From Acidobacteriota bacterium (GTDB taxonomy: Bacteria > Acidobacteriota > Terriglobia > Terriglobales > Acidobacteriaceae), in contig QIAN01000070.1 in assembly GCA_003225005.1 (NCBI GenBank), positions 1-64,000 of the forward strand: 64,000 nucleotides of DNA, read 5' to 3'. Numbering within the stretch: position 1 is the stretch's first letter; the number at the start of each line of letters is the position of its first letter. Below are positions 52,072 through 61,067 of this stretch, piece by piece. Position numbers and translations under genes: made by a program. Below the pieces are notes generated by a model. It did no database searches. It was given only the letters and a program-made list of their open reading frames with translations, and was not told the DNA's origin.

Positions 52072-52761
52072 ATGACGGCTCCTGCTGATGCTGCCAGATC
52101 TCTGCGAAGCGCGCACGCTCGACGGAGCTTGAGGAGACGAAAGAAGTCAGCCCCAGTCCAACAGCCGCTTGGCCTGCGTGAACGTAAGAAGGCTCGGCTG
52201 CGCCAGCAGATTATCGAGACCGCTGTTAGATTGTTCCGCAAACATGGCTACGAGAACACCCGCATTGACGATATTGTCCAGATTCTCGAGATCAGCCAGC
52301 CAACCTTCTTCCGGTATTTTCCCAGCAAAGATGCGGTTCTGCGAGACGTCGGCAAGCGCGGCTTCGCGTGCATCGTCGAACATCTCAAGTCGGAACTTTC
52401 CAGCGAAGCTGACACGGCAGCGCGTTTGCGCCGCTTATATCGCGCCTTGGCGCGCGAGGTGGAAGCCGACCGTCGACTCTGGGAGGCGGTGGTCCTGTCG
52501 GGCGCGATGGATCCCGTGCGTTCTCCGGAGATGCGCGGGCCCGAGGGGGTCGCGATCGGCTTACTGCGGGAGATTCTCGCCCAGGGCCAGCGACGCGGTG
52601 AGATCACTCGCGTCTTCCCAGTCCTTCATCTCTCCGAATTCATGGAGGGACTCTATCAGACCGTGGTTCGGCAATGGGCGGTGGATCTCACTGGACCCCA
52701 CAAGCTGGGGGAACGCGTTGACAGTGCCGTGGAGTTTTTCTTGCGCGGCGTCCAGCCCTGA
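52072..52761 (+). CDS. TetR family transcriptional regulator
   Basis: 229 aa from the second ATG (MTAPADAARS), six bases after AGGAG; the ATG at 52066 abuts the ribosome binding site. A basic N-terminus (RRSLRRRKKS) precedes the TetR helix-turn-helix (RLRQQIIETAVRLFRKHGY, TRIDDIVQILEIS and TFFRYFPSKDAVL). The ligand domain follows. Being divergent from an acyl-CoA dehydrogenase and upstream of acyl-CoA genes, it probably senses acyl-CoA, like FadR-type TetR repressors. It is followed after 47 bases by the alcohol dehydrogenase. Confidence 0.88.
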   Translation: MTAPADAARSLRSAHARRSLRRRKKSAPVQQPLGLRERKKARLRQQIIETAVRLFRKHGYENTRIDDIVQILEISQPTFFRYFPSKDAVLRDVGKRGFACIVEHLKSELSSEADTAARLRRLYRALAREVEADRRLWEAVVLSGAMDPVRSPEMRGPEGVAIGLLREILAQGQRRGEITRVFPVLHLSEFMEGLYQTVVRQWAVDLTGPHKLGERVDSAVEFFLRGVQP

Positions 52762-52808
52762 CGATTTCAGATACCGCACCCCTTCCTCGGAAACGTGAGG
52801 CGAAACGC

Positions 52809-53828
52809 ATGAAGGCTGTCGTCCTGCGCGAATTCAAAAAGCCGCTCGCGGTGGAAGAGGTCGGCCAACCTCAGCCGGGAACTGACGAAGTGCTGATACG
52901 CGTAGAAGCCTGCGGTGTCTGCCATTCCGATGTGCACGTCGCCGATGGAGACTGGGCGCAGTTCGCGAAAATCGTTAAAACACCATTGATCCCCGGCCAC
53001 GAGATCGCCGGGGTCGTGGTCGAAAAAGGCGCGGCGGTACAGGATCTGCAAATCGGCGATCGGGTCGGAGTACCCTGGATTCACTGGACCTGCGGCGAGT
53101 GCGAGTTCTGCCGCGAAGGAAATGAAAACCTCTGCCGGCGGCAAAAGATCACTGGTGTCACCGTCGATGGCGGCTATGCCGAATTCGTGAAGGCGCCGGC
53201 AAGCCACGTACTCACGATCCCGGACAGTCTTTCTTCAATCCAAGCTGCTCCCTTTTTCTGTGCAGGCGTTACCGTCTACCGGGCACTCAAACGCGCCAAC
53301 ATTTTGCCCGGGCAGCGTCTCGCGGTCTTTGGTATTGGCGGCCTGGGACACCTGGGTGTGCAGTTCGGGCAAGCGCTGGGGGTGGAGGTCGCGGCGATCG
53401 ATATCTCCGAAGAAAAGCTGGCACTTGCCAGATCGTTGGGTGCTTCTGCAACACTCAATGCTGCTACAACCAATGTGATCAAGGAACTGCGCGATAGAGG
53501 CGGAGTTCACGTGGCGCTGGTGACATCGGCAGCGCGAGCATCCTACGACACGGCGTTCTATGGTCTGCGGCCCACGGGTACTCTCCTGGTTGTGGGCCTG
53601 CCGGCTGATCCGATATGCTTTCCCCCGATCTTGATGGCCGCGGGAGAAGTCCGTATCCAAGCTTCCACCGTCGGAACCCGACAGGATTTGCGGGAGGTTC
53701 TGGTAATGGCTGCCGCCGGCAAAGTGCGTTGCCAGGTAGCAGCTCGCCCCCTTGCCGATGCGAACGAGGCATTGAATCAACTCCGCCGTGGGCAGGTTTC
53801 CGGCCGCCTTGTTCTCGCTCCCACCTGA
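52809..53828 (+). CDS. Zinc-dependent alcohol dehydrogenase (AdhP type)
   Basis: 339 aa medium-chain dehydrogenase. Catalytic zinc ligands are in ACGVCHSDVH and GHEIAG; the structural zinc has four Cys in CGECEFCREGNENLC. The Rossmann glycines are GIGGLGHLGVQF. The enzyme oxidises primary alcohols to aldehydes with NAD(P). Placed after the TetR gene, it could take alcohols released by the lipid or ester hydrolase downstream. Confidence 0.92.
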   Translation: MKAVVLREFKKPLAVEEVGQPQPGTDEVLIRVEACGVCHSDVHVADGDWAQFAKIVKTPLIPGHEIAGVVVEKGAAVQDLQIGDRVGVPWIHWTCGECEFCREGNENLCRRQKITGVTVDGGYAEFVKAPASHVLTIPDSLSSIQAAPFFCAGVTVYRALKRANILPGQRLAVFGIGGLGHLGVQFGQALGVEVAAIDISEEKLALARSLGASATLNAATTNVIKELRDRGGVHVALVTSAARASYDTAFYGLRPTGTLLVVGLPADPICFPPILMAAGEVRIQASTVGTRQDLREVLVMAAAGKVRCQVAARPLADANEALNQLRRGQVSGRLVLAPT

Positions 53829-54169
53829 GTGCGCCAGCTCGACGAGGGGGCCTATGCAGACTCCCTGCGGGCGAGCCAGCCGTGCCGCCCGATCCCGCGT
53901 TGCCCAAGTGCTTCCCATTGCTGACTTTCCGTCTGACTTTCCGTCTTGACGTTAGTAACTATTATGTGATACTCACTCTCGCAATCTTGGGGGCCCGGAG
54001 TTCGTTGGCTTTTCCAATGCCTCCTTGCCGCAAGAGACATAGGCCTCTCGAGCATTCAGCGGCGATCCGAGATCGTAAGGGCACCAAGAGTGCGCGAGGA
54101 ACTGACTGGCAGATGGGCTTACTCGGAATTACTTCGGCGATGTCCTACGTATCCAGAAAGGAGAATCCT
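53829..54169. other. Promoter region of the second TonB receptor
   Basis: 341 bases with no supported gene. The alcohol dehydrogenase stop and the receptor ATG are far enough apart for an independent promoter; a candidate is listed at 53946-53973. Confidence 0.45.
53946..53973 (+). promoter_or_regulatory. Candidate promoter with GTTAGTAAC palindrome
   Basis: TTGACG (53946-53951) and a -10-like GATACT (53968-53973) are separated by 16 bases, with TG one base before the -10. The spacer begins with GTTAGTAAC, a perfect palindrome sharing GTTAGTA with the TetR operator region. The leader to the receptor ATG is about 190 bases long. Confidence 0.4.
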
Positions 54170-57100
54170 ATGAAGTCACTGGCATGCGGTGTTGTGTGCT
54201 TCCTGCTCGCAACCTTTATGGCTCATGCGCAGGGCGTCGGCACGTCGGGAGAGATCACTGGAACTGTAACGGATGCTTCCGGTGCGGTTTTGCCGAAGGC
54301 AACTGTCGATGTGGTCGATACACAGACCGGCCTGAAGCGCACGGCAGTGACAAATAGCACAGGTCAGTTCCGAGCAGCCGGGCTGTCGCCGGCAACTTAC
54401 GACGTCAGTGCGGAGCTGCCGAGTTTTGCGACGGAGATTCGTAGAGGCGTCACTGTCGCCGTCGGGCAGACGGTCATCTCCGATTTCCAGCTGAAGCCGT
54501 CGCAAGTCGCGACGGTTGTCGAGGTCACGGACCAGCCACCCGTGGTGGAGACTGAACGCGGGAGCCAAGCGGACAGAATCACACAACAGTACATCACGGA
54601 CCTCCCCATTGACCGGCGCGATTACCTCACGTTCACGTTGCTCGCGCCCGGTGTGTCGGATTCCACCAGGCTGGCGGGGGACCAGGATTTTAGAGTCAAG
54701 CAAACACCGCAAAGCGGGCTGTCGTTCTACGGTAGCAATGGCAGAGGAAACAGCATCACGGTGGACGGGGGTGAGACCTCGGGCGATAGCGGGGGCCAGC
54801 GCCTTACGGTAAGCCAGGACGCGGTGCAGGAGTTTCAGATCAATCGCAGCAACTACGCCGCCGACTTGGGGTCAGCCACAGGTGCTTCGATCAATATTGT
54901 AACCAAGTCGGGCACCAACAATGCGCATGGCAGCCTCTATGGTTTTTTCCGCAACGATGCGATGGATGCGCAAAATCCGTTTTCGTTTAGCCAGGCATTG
55001 CATGCCGGCCAGACCTTCAATCCGGCCAATCCTGACTCTCTGGGTTCTCCGGTTAAGGATACTTTGAGTCGTCAGCAGTTCGGTGGGACGCTGAGTTTCC
55101 CGATTAAGAAAGATAAGACATTTCTGTTTGTGGCTTTCGAAGGCTTGCGGCAGAATGCGCAGAACGCGGTTCCTCTGCTGACGAATACCAATATTTTTCG
55201 TCCGACGGCCGCCCAGAATGCCATTATTGCCGGGCTGGCGACCTCATCGGTACCGGGCGTGACTTGCTTCACGGGCCTAACCCTGCCGCCGGCTATTTGC
55301 GCTTTTGCTCTCCAGAGCATTCTGACCCTGAACCCGAATCCCGGTCCGAACCCATTCGTGTCGCCCACCCAGGCCGCGCTGAATGGCTTCTTGCTAAATC
55401 AGTTTGAAACTGAGGGTGGTCTGTTTCCTTTCAACACCCGCCAATACGAAGCGTCGGGCCGCCTGGATCATCACTTTAATGTGAACAACGAGCTTTCTCT
55501 GACCTACAGGTATGGGCATGACTTGGAGGAATCGCCGGACGTAAATTCCCTGACCGCTTTTTCGGCGGGAAGTTCGATCCACACCTACGACCATAATTTG
55601 CAAGCTACCTGGTACCGCCAGATCAGTCCGAAGACGCAGAATGAGGCACGGGCGCAATGGGACTACTACCACTTCAATGTGTTCCCCAACGTGCCGGCAC
55701 AGGTGGGGCTGCAGATTCCCAGTTTTATCAACAATATTGGATCGAACATTTTTCTGCCCAACCTTACAATATTGCGGCGTTACGAATTCGCCGACAATCT
55801 CACCACGATCCATGGCAATCACACTCTAAAGTTCGGCGCTTACGAGTTGCTCCGCGGCAATCACACGGAGTCGCACACCTTCTTCCCCGGTCGTTTTGTG
55901 TTCGGGTCGCTGCCCGGATTTCTGGTAAGTCCACAGCTTGCCACCACCACCATCAACCCGCTTCAATCGGCAACGTTGGGGCTGCCCCAGGTTTACCAGC
56001 AGGGTTTCGGAGTTCCAACGTACCCGTATTACACTCGACCGCTGACGGCGTTTTACGCGCAGGACTCCTGGAAAGTAACGCCAAGCTTGACCCTGAACTA
56101 CGGACTGCGCTACGACCTCGACACGCAATTCGCCCCATTGACCACGTATAAGAAAGATTTTGGCCCCAGGGTTTCCTTCGCGTGGGACCCCTCCAAGAAT
56201 CACAAGACAGTGGTTCGGGGTGGATACGGAATCTTTTACGGACCTGTGGACGTCCAGATTCCCGACGTCGATTACAGCCTGGGGGTGCGGAATGCCAATA
56301 ATTCTGCGGTCGGGAACAGTGTCGCGGGGAATCAGGCCGCAAACGTCTCCGGGATCTGTGGAGTCTCCCAGTTCGGAGTAGCGATAATCCCCGGTAGTGG
56401 CGGCAGCCCTTGCAACCGAGAGATTTCCATTTATGCCGATCCGATCGGTGGGGTTCCGCCCTTGGGCATAGCAGGGGCGGCAACTATTTTCCAGACACTG
56501 TTTGCCAATGGGGCGCCGGGCAACGCGATTGGCTGCACAACTCCTGCTGCGGGCAACAACGCCTGCATCACCCCGGCTGCCATGGCTGGCCCGTTTCCGG
56601 GTACCCAGCCAGTTGGCATCGACGTTACCAATAGCGGACCCCTTTCTCCGTTGCAGGTACTCTTCGTGAACCAGCCGGGTTATCGCCCACCCATCGCGCA
56701 GCAGGCATCCTTCGCAATTGAACGTGAGCTCGCACCAGGGCTGTCAATTTCTCTCAGCGCTATCTATTCGCACACCCAGCACCTCCCGATCGCAATCGAT
56801 ACCAATCTGTTGCCGGCACCGCTCAGCACGGTAACCCTGGCCAACGGTGAGAAGGTTTCGTATCGCAACTGGAATACTACGGCGGCTGGAGCCGACCCGC
56901 TGGGTGGAGTTGAGGGCCTGCCCTGCGACACCGCCCAATGCTTCGTGAATCCCCTGATTGTGCAGAACAACCAATACAGCTCCGAGTCGTATGCGATCTA
57001 CTGGGGCGGCATCCTGGAAGTCACGAAACGCTTCAGCGATCACTTCTCGGTCTTTGGGAACTACACGTTCAGTAAAGGGCTCGACACATCCACAGATTAC

Positions 57101-57664
57101 AACACGGACTATGGTCCACAGGATCCGACCAACCTCAATCTAGATCGTAGTCTTTCCGAGTTTGATGAGCGGCACAAAGTTGTGATCGCGGGAGTGCTCG
57201 ACAGCCCCTGGAAACAAAGTGTCCTTTCGGGTTTTGAGCTAGCTCCAATTTTCTCGTACCACAGCGGACATCCTTTCAATCTGCTGGCGGGAGGAGAGGT
57301 GAACGGCGACAATCACACCACCAATGAACGTCCCATCGGAGCCCCGCGCGACACGGGTCTCGGTCCCAGCTACGTCGACTTCGACATGCGTTTGAGTTGG
57401 CGGCATAAGCTAGGCGAGAAGGCTACCCTGCAGCTTACGGCCGAAGGATTTAATCTCGCAAACCGGACAAATTTTGCCAGCGTAAACAATGAGGTTGGCC
57501 CTGTTTTCGGTGTTATTCCCGGGTTCACGACCTTCAACGTGAAGGGGATTCGTCCGGGCACCGCCCTTGCGGGCGGCGGGACGGCTACGCCCAGCACGCC
57601 GCTGGCTTTCACGTCCGCATTGCCCAAACGCCAGATCCAACTCGGCGTGCGCTTCTCGTTCTGA
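54170..57664 (+). CDS. Oar-type TonB-dependent receptor
   Basis: 1164 aa from the ATG at 54170, with AAAGGAG in place; the frame is open far upstream but that part overlaps the dehydrogenase. The signal peptide (CGVVCFLLATFMAHAQG) is followed by a CarboxypepD_reg-like domain (EITGTVTDASGAVLPKATV), a plug region (INIVTKSGTNNAHGSLYGFF) and a large beta barrel ending in Phe (QIQLGVRFSF). These proteins carry bulky substrates over the outer membrane. In the middle of acyl-CoA genes it probably imports a lipid- or ester-like compound. Confidence 0.9.
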   Translation: MKSLACGVVCFLLATFMAHAQGVGTSGEITGTVTDASGAVLPKATVDVVDTQTGLKRTAVTNSTGQFRAAGLSPATYDVSAELPSFATEIRRGVTVAVGQTVISDFQLKPSQVATVVEVTDQPPVVETERGSQADRITQQYITDLPIDRRDYLTFTLLAPGVSDSTRLAGDQDFRVKQTPQSGLSFYGSNGRGNSITVDGGETSGDSGGQRLTVSQDAVQEFQINRSNYAADLGSATGASINIVTKSGTNNAHGSLYGFFRNDAMDAQNPFSFSQALHAGQTFNPANPDSLGSPVKDTLSRQQFGGTLSFPIKKDKTFLFVAFEGLRQNAQNAVPLLTNTNIFRPTAAQNAIIAGLATSSVPGVTCFTGLTLPPAICAFALQSILTLNPNPGPNPFVSPTQAALNGFLLNQFETEGGLFPFNTRQYEASGRLDHHFNVNNELSLTYRYGHDLEESPDVNSLTAFSAGSSIHTYDHNLQATWYRQISPKTQNEARAQWDYYHFNVFPNVPAQVGLQIPSFINNIGSNIFLPNLTILRRYEFADNLTTIHGNHTLKFGAYELLRGNHTESHTFFPGRFVFGSLPGFLVSPQLATTTINPLQSATLGLPQVYQQGFGVPTYPYYTRPLTAFYAQDSWKVTPSLTLNYGLRYDLDTQFAPLTTYKKDFGPRVSFAWDPSKNHKTVVRGGYGIFYGPVDVQIPDVDYSLGVRNANNSAVGNSVAGNQAANVSGICGVSQFGVAIIPGSGGSPCNREISIYADPIGGVPPLGIAGAATIFQTLFANGAPGNAIGCTTPAAGNNACITPAAMAGPFPGTQPVGIDVTNSGPLSPLQVLFVNQPGYRPPIAQQASFAIERELAPGLSISLSAIYSHTQHLPIAIDTNLLPAPLSTVTLANGEKVSYRNWNTTAAGADPLGGVEGLPCDTAQCFVNPLIVQNNQYSSESYAIYWGGILEVTKRFSDHFSVFGNYTFSKGLDTSTDYNTDYGPQDPTNLNLDRSLSEFDERHKVVIAGVLDSPWKQSVLSGFELAPIFSYHSGHPFNLLAGGEVNGDNHTTNERPIGAPRDTGLGPSYVDFDMRLSWRHKLGEKATLQLTAEGFNLANRTNFASVNNEVGPVFGVIPGFTTFNVKGIRPGTALAGGGTATPSTPLAFTSALPKRQIQLGVRFSF

Positions 57665-57676
57665 GGGGAGGACTGA

Positions 57677-58567
57677 ATGGCGTTCGTCGAGAATCAGGCA
57701 GCCAGGATTTATTGGGATGAACGAGGCCAAGATGAGCCCATTTTGTTCATCATGGGACTGGGGTATCCATCGGCAATGTGGCACCGCACCCGTCCCGCAT
57801 TGGCAGCACGCTATCGCACGATTGCCTTGGACAACCGCGGCGCCGGACGAAGCGATACGCCTCCGGGCCCCTATTCGATCCGGCTGATGGCATCTGATGC
57901 GGCGGCGGTGCTGGATGCCGCCGGCATCGAAAGCGCGCATGTGTTCGGCGTTTCGATGGGCGGAATGATCGCGCAAGAGTTTGCATTGCAATACCCGCAG
58001 CGAGTCTTGTCACTGATTCTCGGCTGCACTGCAGCGGGCGGGCCCACCGCGGTGCGAGCCGATGCGGAAGCTACCCGGTTGCTGATGAGGCGCGACAAAA
58101 TGAGCTCTGAGGATGCTGCCGAAGCCGCTGTGCCGTTTATCTACGATCAGTCGACTCCGCGTGAATGGATTGAGGAAGACCTGGCAATTCGCAGGCCATG
58201 GTTTCCGAGCCCAGAAGGATACGCAGCGCAGTTGCAGGGAATCCTCGCCTGGGAGGCCTATAGCCGCCTTGCCCAAATCGTTGCTCCGACGATGGTGATC
58301 CACGGCGAGTCCGATCGACTGGTGCCGCCGGGAAACGCCAATCTGATTGCCGAGCGAATCCCGGGTGCGAAACTGGTCATGATTCCGCGTGCCAGCCATC
58401 TCTTCCTGACTGATCAGCCAGAAGCTGCCCATCGCGCGATTTTGGATTTTCTGGCGGCTCAGAGCGCAGCGACGACGGCCGGTAAGGATCGAGAGCGCGC
58501 AGAGGGACAACCTCTCGGCGATTCTTCGTCTCAGAACTTCGGCGAGGAGGAGAAAGCTTCATGTTGA
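57677..58567 (+). CDS. Alpha/beta hydrolase
   Basis: 296 aa, ATG with GGGGAGG nearby. The alpha/beta-hydrolase fold is complete: oxyanion region FIMGLGYPSAMW, nucleophile in FGVSMGGMIAQEFA, Asp in HGESDRLVPPGN and His in RASHLFLTD. No signal peptide, so it acts in the cytoplasm, probably on esters or thioesters. The SDR gene starts seven bases inside its end, so the two are translationally coupled. Confidence 0.92.
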   Translation: MAFVENQAARIYWDERGQDEPILFIMGLGYPSAMWHRTRPALAARYRTIALDNRGAGRSDTPPGPYSIRLMASDAAAVLDAAGIESAHVFGVSMGGMIAQEFALQYPQRVLSLILGCTAAGGPTAVRADAEATRLLMRRDKMSSEDAAEAAVPFIYDQSTPREWIEEDLAIRRPWFPSPEGYAAQLQGILAWEAYSRLAQIVAPTMVIHGESDRLVPPGNANLIAERIPGAKLVMIPRASHLFLTDQPEAAHRAILDFLAAQSAATTAGKDRERAEGQPLGDSSSQNFGEEEKASC

Positions 58568-59370
58568 AGGGGGTCGCAGATACGACGCAAAACACGTCCA
58601 GGAACGTGAAGGATCTTTTCAATCTCTCTGGCCGCGTCGCAATTGTCACTGGGGGCTCCATCGGGCTCGGACGTCAGATCGCGGAGGGGCTAGCGGAAAT
58701 GGGAGCTAACCTGGTGCTTTGTGCCCGTAAGCAGGAGCGTTGTCAGCAAGCTGCGGAAGAATTTCAGCAACTGGGAGTACGAACCCTGGCGCTCGGCTGT
58801 GACGTCAAGAATCCGGCCGACATACAGGCAGTGGTCGATGCTGCCTTTTCACAATTCGGACAGATCGATGTTCTGGTGAATAATGCGGGGATTTCCTGGG
58901 GCGCCCCCGTGGAAGAAATGCGCCTCGAAGATTGGAATAAAGTAATCGAGACTAACCTTACCGGGACGTTTCTATGCGCACAAGCCGTGGGTAAGGTCAT
59001 GATCAAGCAAGGTCGCGGAAAGATCATCAATATTGCCTCAGTGGCTGGATTGGGTGGTGCTCCACCCGCACTCCCAGCCATTGGGTATCATGCCAGCAAG
59101 GGCGGCGTCATCAGCTTCACCAAAGACCTCGCCTGCAAATGGGCAACGCACAACATCCAGGTGAATGCGATTGCTCCCGGCTGGTTTCCCACGCACATGT
59201 CGAGCCGGGTGCTGGAGCACAACCGTGAACTTTTCCTCTCCCAGATTCCTCTCGACCGTTTTGGCAATGAACATGACCTGAAAGGAGCCGCTGTCTTCCT
59301 CGCTTCCGACGCCTCCGATTACGTCACCGGCCACGTTTTGGTGGTGGATGGAGGCCAGTCCGCCTGGTAG
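58561..59370 (+). CDS. SDR family oxidoreductase
   Basis: 269-aa classical short-chain dehydrogenase. Cofactor motif GGSIGLGRQIAEG, NAG in VNNAGISWG, catalytic Ser in INIASVAGLGG and YxxxK in GYHASKGG; the end has YVTGHVLVVDGGQS. About 20 residues precede the core. It resembles gluconate 5-dehydrogenase/3-oxoacyl reductase types. Among acyl-CoA genes a hydroxyacyl or alcohol oxidation is likely. It overlaps the hydrolase gene and the ligase starts 14 bases after its stop. Confidence 0.9.
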   Translation: MLKGVADTTQNTSRNVKDLFNLSGRVAIVTGGSIGLGRQIAEGLAEMGANLVLCARKQERCQQAAEEFQQLGVRTLALGCDVKNPADIQAVVDAAFSQFGQIDVLVNNAGISWGAPVEEMRLEDWNKVIETNLTGTFLCAQAVGKVMIKQGRGKIINIASVAGLGGAPPALPAIGYHASKGGVISFTKDLACKWATHNIQVNAIAPGWFPTHMSSRVLEHNRELFLSQIPLDRFGNEHDLKGAAVFLASDASDYVTGHVLVVDGGQSAW

Positions 59371-59384
59371 CACTCGGCGATGTC

Positions 59385-60992
59385 ATGAATATCCCTCTCA
59401 CTCCGGTGCGCTTTCTGCGTTATGCCGAGCAGCAGTTCCCGGGCAAGACCGCCGTTGTTTGTGGAGACCAGAGGTTCACTTACGCGCAATTTGCCGAACG
59501 GGCGCGCGGGCTGGCTGGTGTTCTACTTGAAGCAGGAGTACAATCCGGCGACCGGGTCGCGTTTCTCAGCCTCAACTGCCATCGACTCCTCGAGGCGTAT
59601 TACGGTGCTTTAGAGGCCGGTGCGGTTTTGCTTCCACTGAATTTCCGGCTTGCTCCCCATGAACTGGCCTACATTCTGAACGATTCCGGAGCAAAGGTAC
59701 TTTTTCTTGAGAAAGAGTTCCTGGAAGTCGTGAATTCCTTTCGGGAAAGCGCTCCCAACATCCAGACTTTCATCTTGCTCGATGCGCCACCCCAGGCGTG
59801 CTGGCTTTCGCCGAAGAATTATGAAGACAGCTTGGCGAGCGCCGCGCCCCACCGCGCCGACGTTATGGAATTCGACGAAGATTCCCTGGCCGAGCTCTTC
59901 TATACCAGCGGCACCAGCGCCAATCCCAAGGGAGTAATGCTGACCCACCGGAATATTTATCTCCATGCCCTGTCGGTGTCTCTCCGATTTAACACGAACA
60001 CCGATACCGTGGAGTTGCACACCATTCCGTTATTTCACGCCAATGGTTGGGGCGGAGCCCATTCCGTCACCTTTGCGGGAGGCCGTCACGTCATGATTTC
60101 GCGCTTCGTTCCCGCCGAGGTCTTTCGTCTGATCGAGCGGGAGAGAGTGCACTCCTTGAGCCTTGTGCCCATCATGGCGCTTGCCTTGGTCAACTCTCCG
60201 GAGAGGCCAAAATATGACCTGAGCAGCCTGCAATGGATATCCATTGGCGGGGCTGCGTCCTCTCCAACCCTGGTGCGTGAGGTCGAGGAAAAACTCGGCT
60301 GCACCTGCTTCTCGGGCTACGGCCTGACGGAAACTGCCCCGGTGCTGTCTACTTCCCAGATCAAGCCAGGATTCGAGCGGGAGGGGGAACAGCGCTTTGT
60401 GGCGCAGGCCATGACTGGATGCGCCATCCCCGGGGTTGAGCTTCGTGTCGTGGATTTCGAAGACAAGGACGTACCTCGCGATGCCAAGACCATGGGTGAG
60501 ATCATCGCTCGCAGTGACGGTGTCATGGCGGGCTACTGGCGGCAGCCCGAGGCCAGCGCCGAAGCCCTGCGCGGTGGATGGTTTCATACCGGAGACATGG
60601 CTACCATTAACGAGGACGGCTACATCCTTATTGTTGATCGCCGGAAAGACATCATCGTCAGTGGTGGCGAAAACATTTCCTCGCTCGAGGTGGAGAAAGC
60701 TCTCGCGGCACATCCCAACATCTACGAGGCTGCCGTCATCCCCGTCCCAGACGAAAAATGGGGTGAGGTCCCCAAAGGCTTGGTGGTCGTGAAACCGGGA
60801 TCCCAACTGAGCGAATCGGAATTGATCGAGTTCTGCCGCACTCGTCTGGCCCATTTCAAGTGCCCACGTTCCATCGAGTTCGTGGAGGCTCTGCCAAAGA
60901 CCGCAACCGGAAAAATCCTGAAGAAAAATCTGCGCAAGAAGTACTGGGCTGCGCAAACCAATGTTTCGCCCGAATTTGCACCGCGCAAGTGA
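59385..60992 (+). CDS. Acyl-CoA ligase (AMP-forming)
   Basis: 535 aa of the acyl-adenylate superfamily. P-loop-like motif YTSGTSANPKGVMLTH, A5 SGYGLTETAP, A7/A8 TGDMATINEDGY and DRRKDIIVSGGENISS, and the catalytic Lys in LPKTATGKILKK. It activates a fatty or other carboxylic acid to its CoA thioester; it resembles medium- to long-chain ligases (FadD3/FCS-like). It lies in a tight run of SDR, ligase and FadJ-type genes. Confidence 0.94.
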   Translation: MNIPLTPVRFLRYAEQQFPGKTAVVCGDQRFTYAQFAERARGLAGVLLEAGVQSGDRVAFLSLNCHRLLEAYYGALEAGAVLLPLNFRLAPHELAYILNDSGAKVLFLEKEFLEVVNSFRESAPNIQTFILLDAPPQACWLSPKNYEDSLASAAPHRADVMEFDEDSLAELFYTSGTSANPKGVMLTHRNIYLHALSVSLRFNTNTDTVELHTIPLFHANGWGGAHSVTFAGGRHVMISRFVPAEVFRLIERERVHSLSLVPIMALALVNSPERPKYDLSSLQWISIGGAASSPTLVREVEEKLGCTCFSGYGLTETAPVLSTSQIKPGFEREGEQRFVAQAMTGCAIPGVELRVVDFEDKDVPRDAKTMGEIIARSDGVMAGYWRQPEASAEALRGGWFHTGDMATINEDGYILIVDRRKDIIVSGGENISSLEVEKALAAHPNIYEAAVIPVPDEKWGEVPKGLVVVKPGSQLSESELIEFCRTRLAHFKCPRSIEFVEALPKTATGKILKKNLRKKYWAAQTNVSPEFAPRK

Positions 60993-61067
60993 ACCTTTGA
61001 ATGGAACATCCGGGTTCATCCGCGGTCAGTTCTAGAACTGCATACTTCAGACCGGAGTGCCCCTGCG

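Noticed and set aside
53615-54169. Upstream extension of the second TonB receptor
   Set aside because: Overlaps the alcohol dehydrogenase in another frame; the ATG at 54170 has a ribosome binding site and signal peptide.
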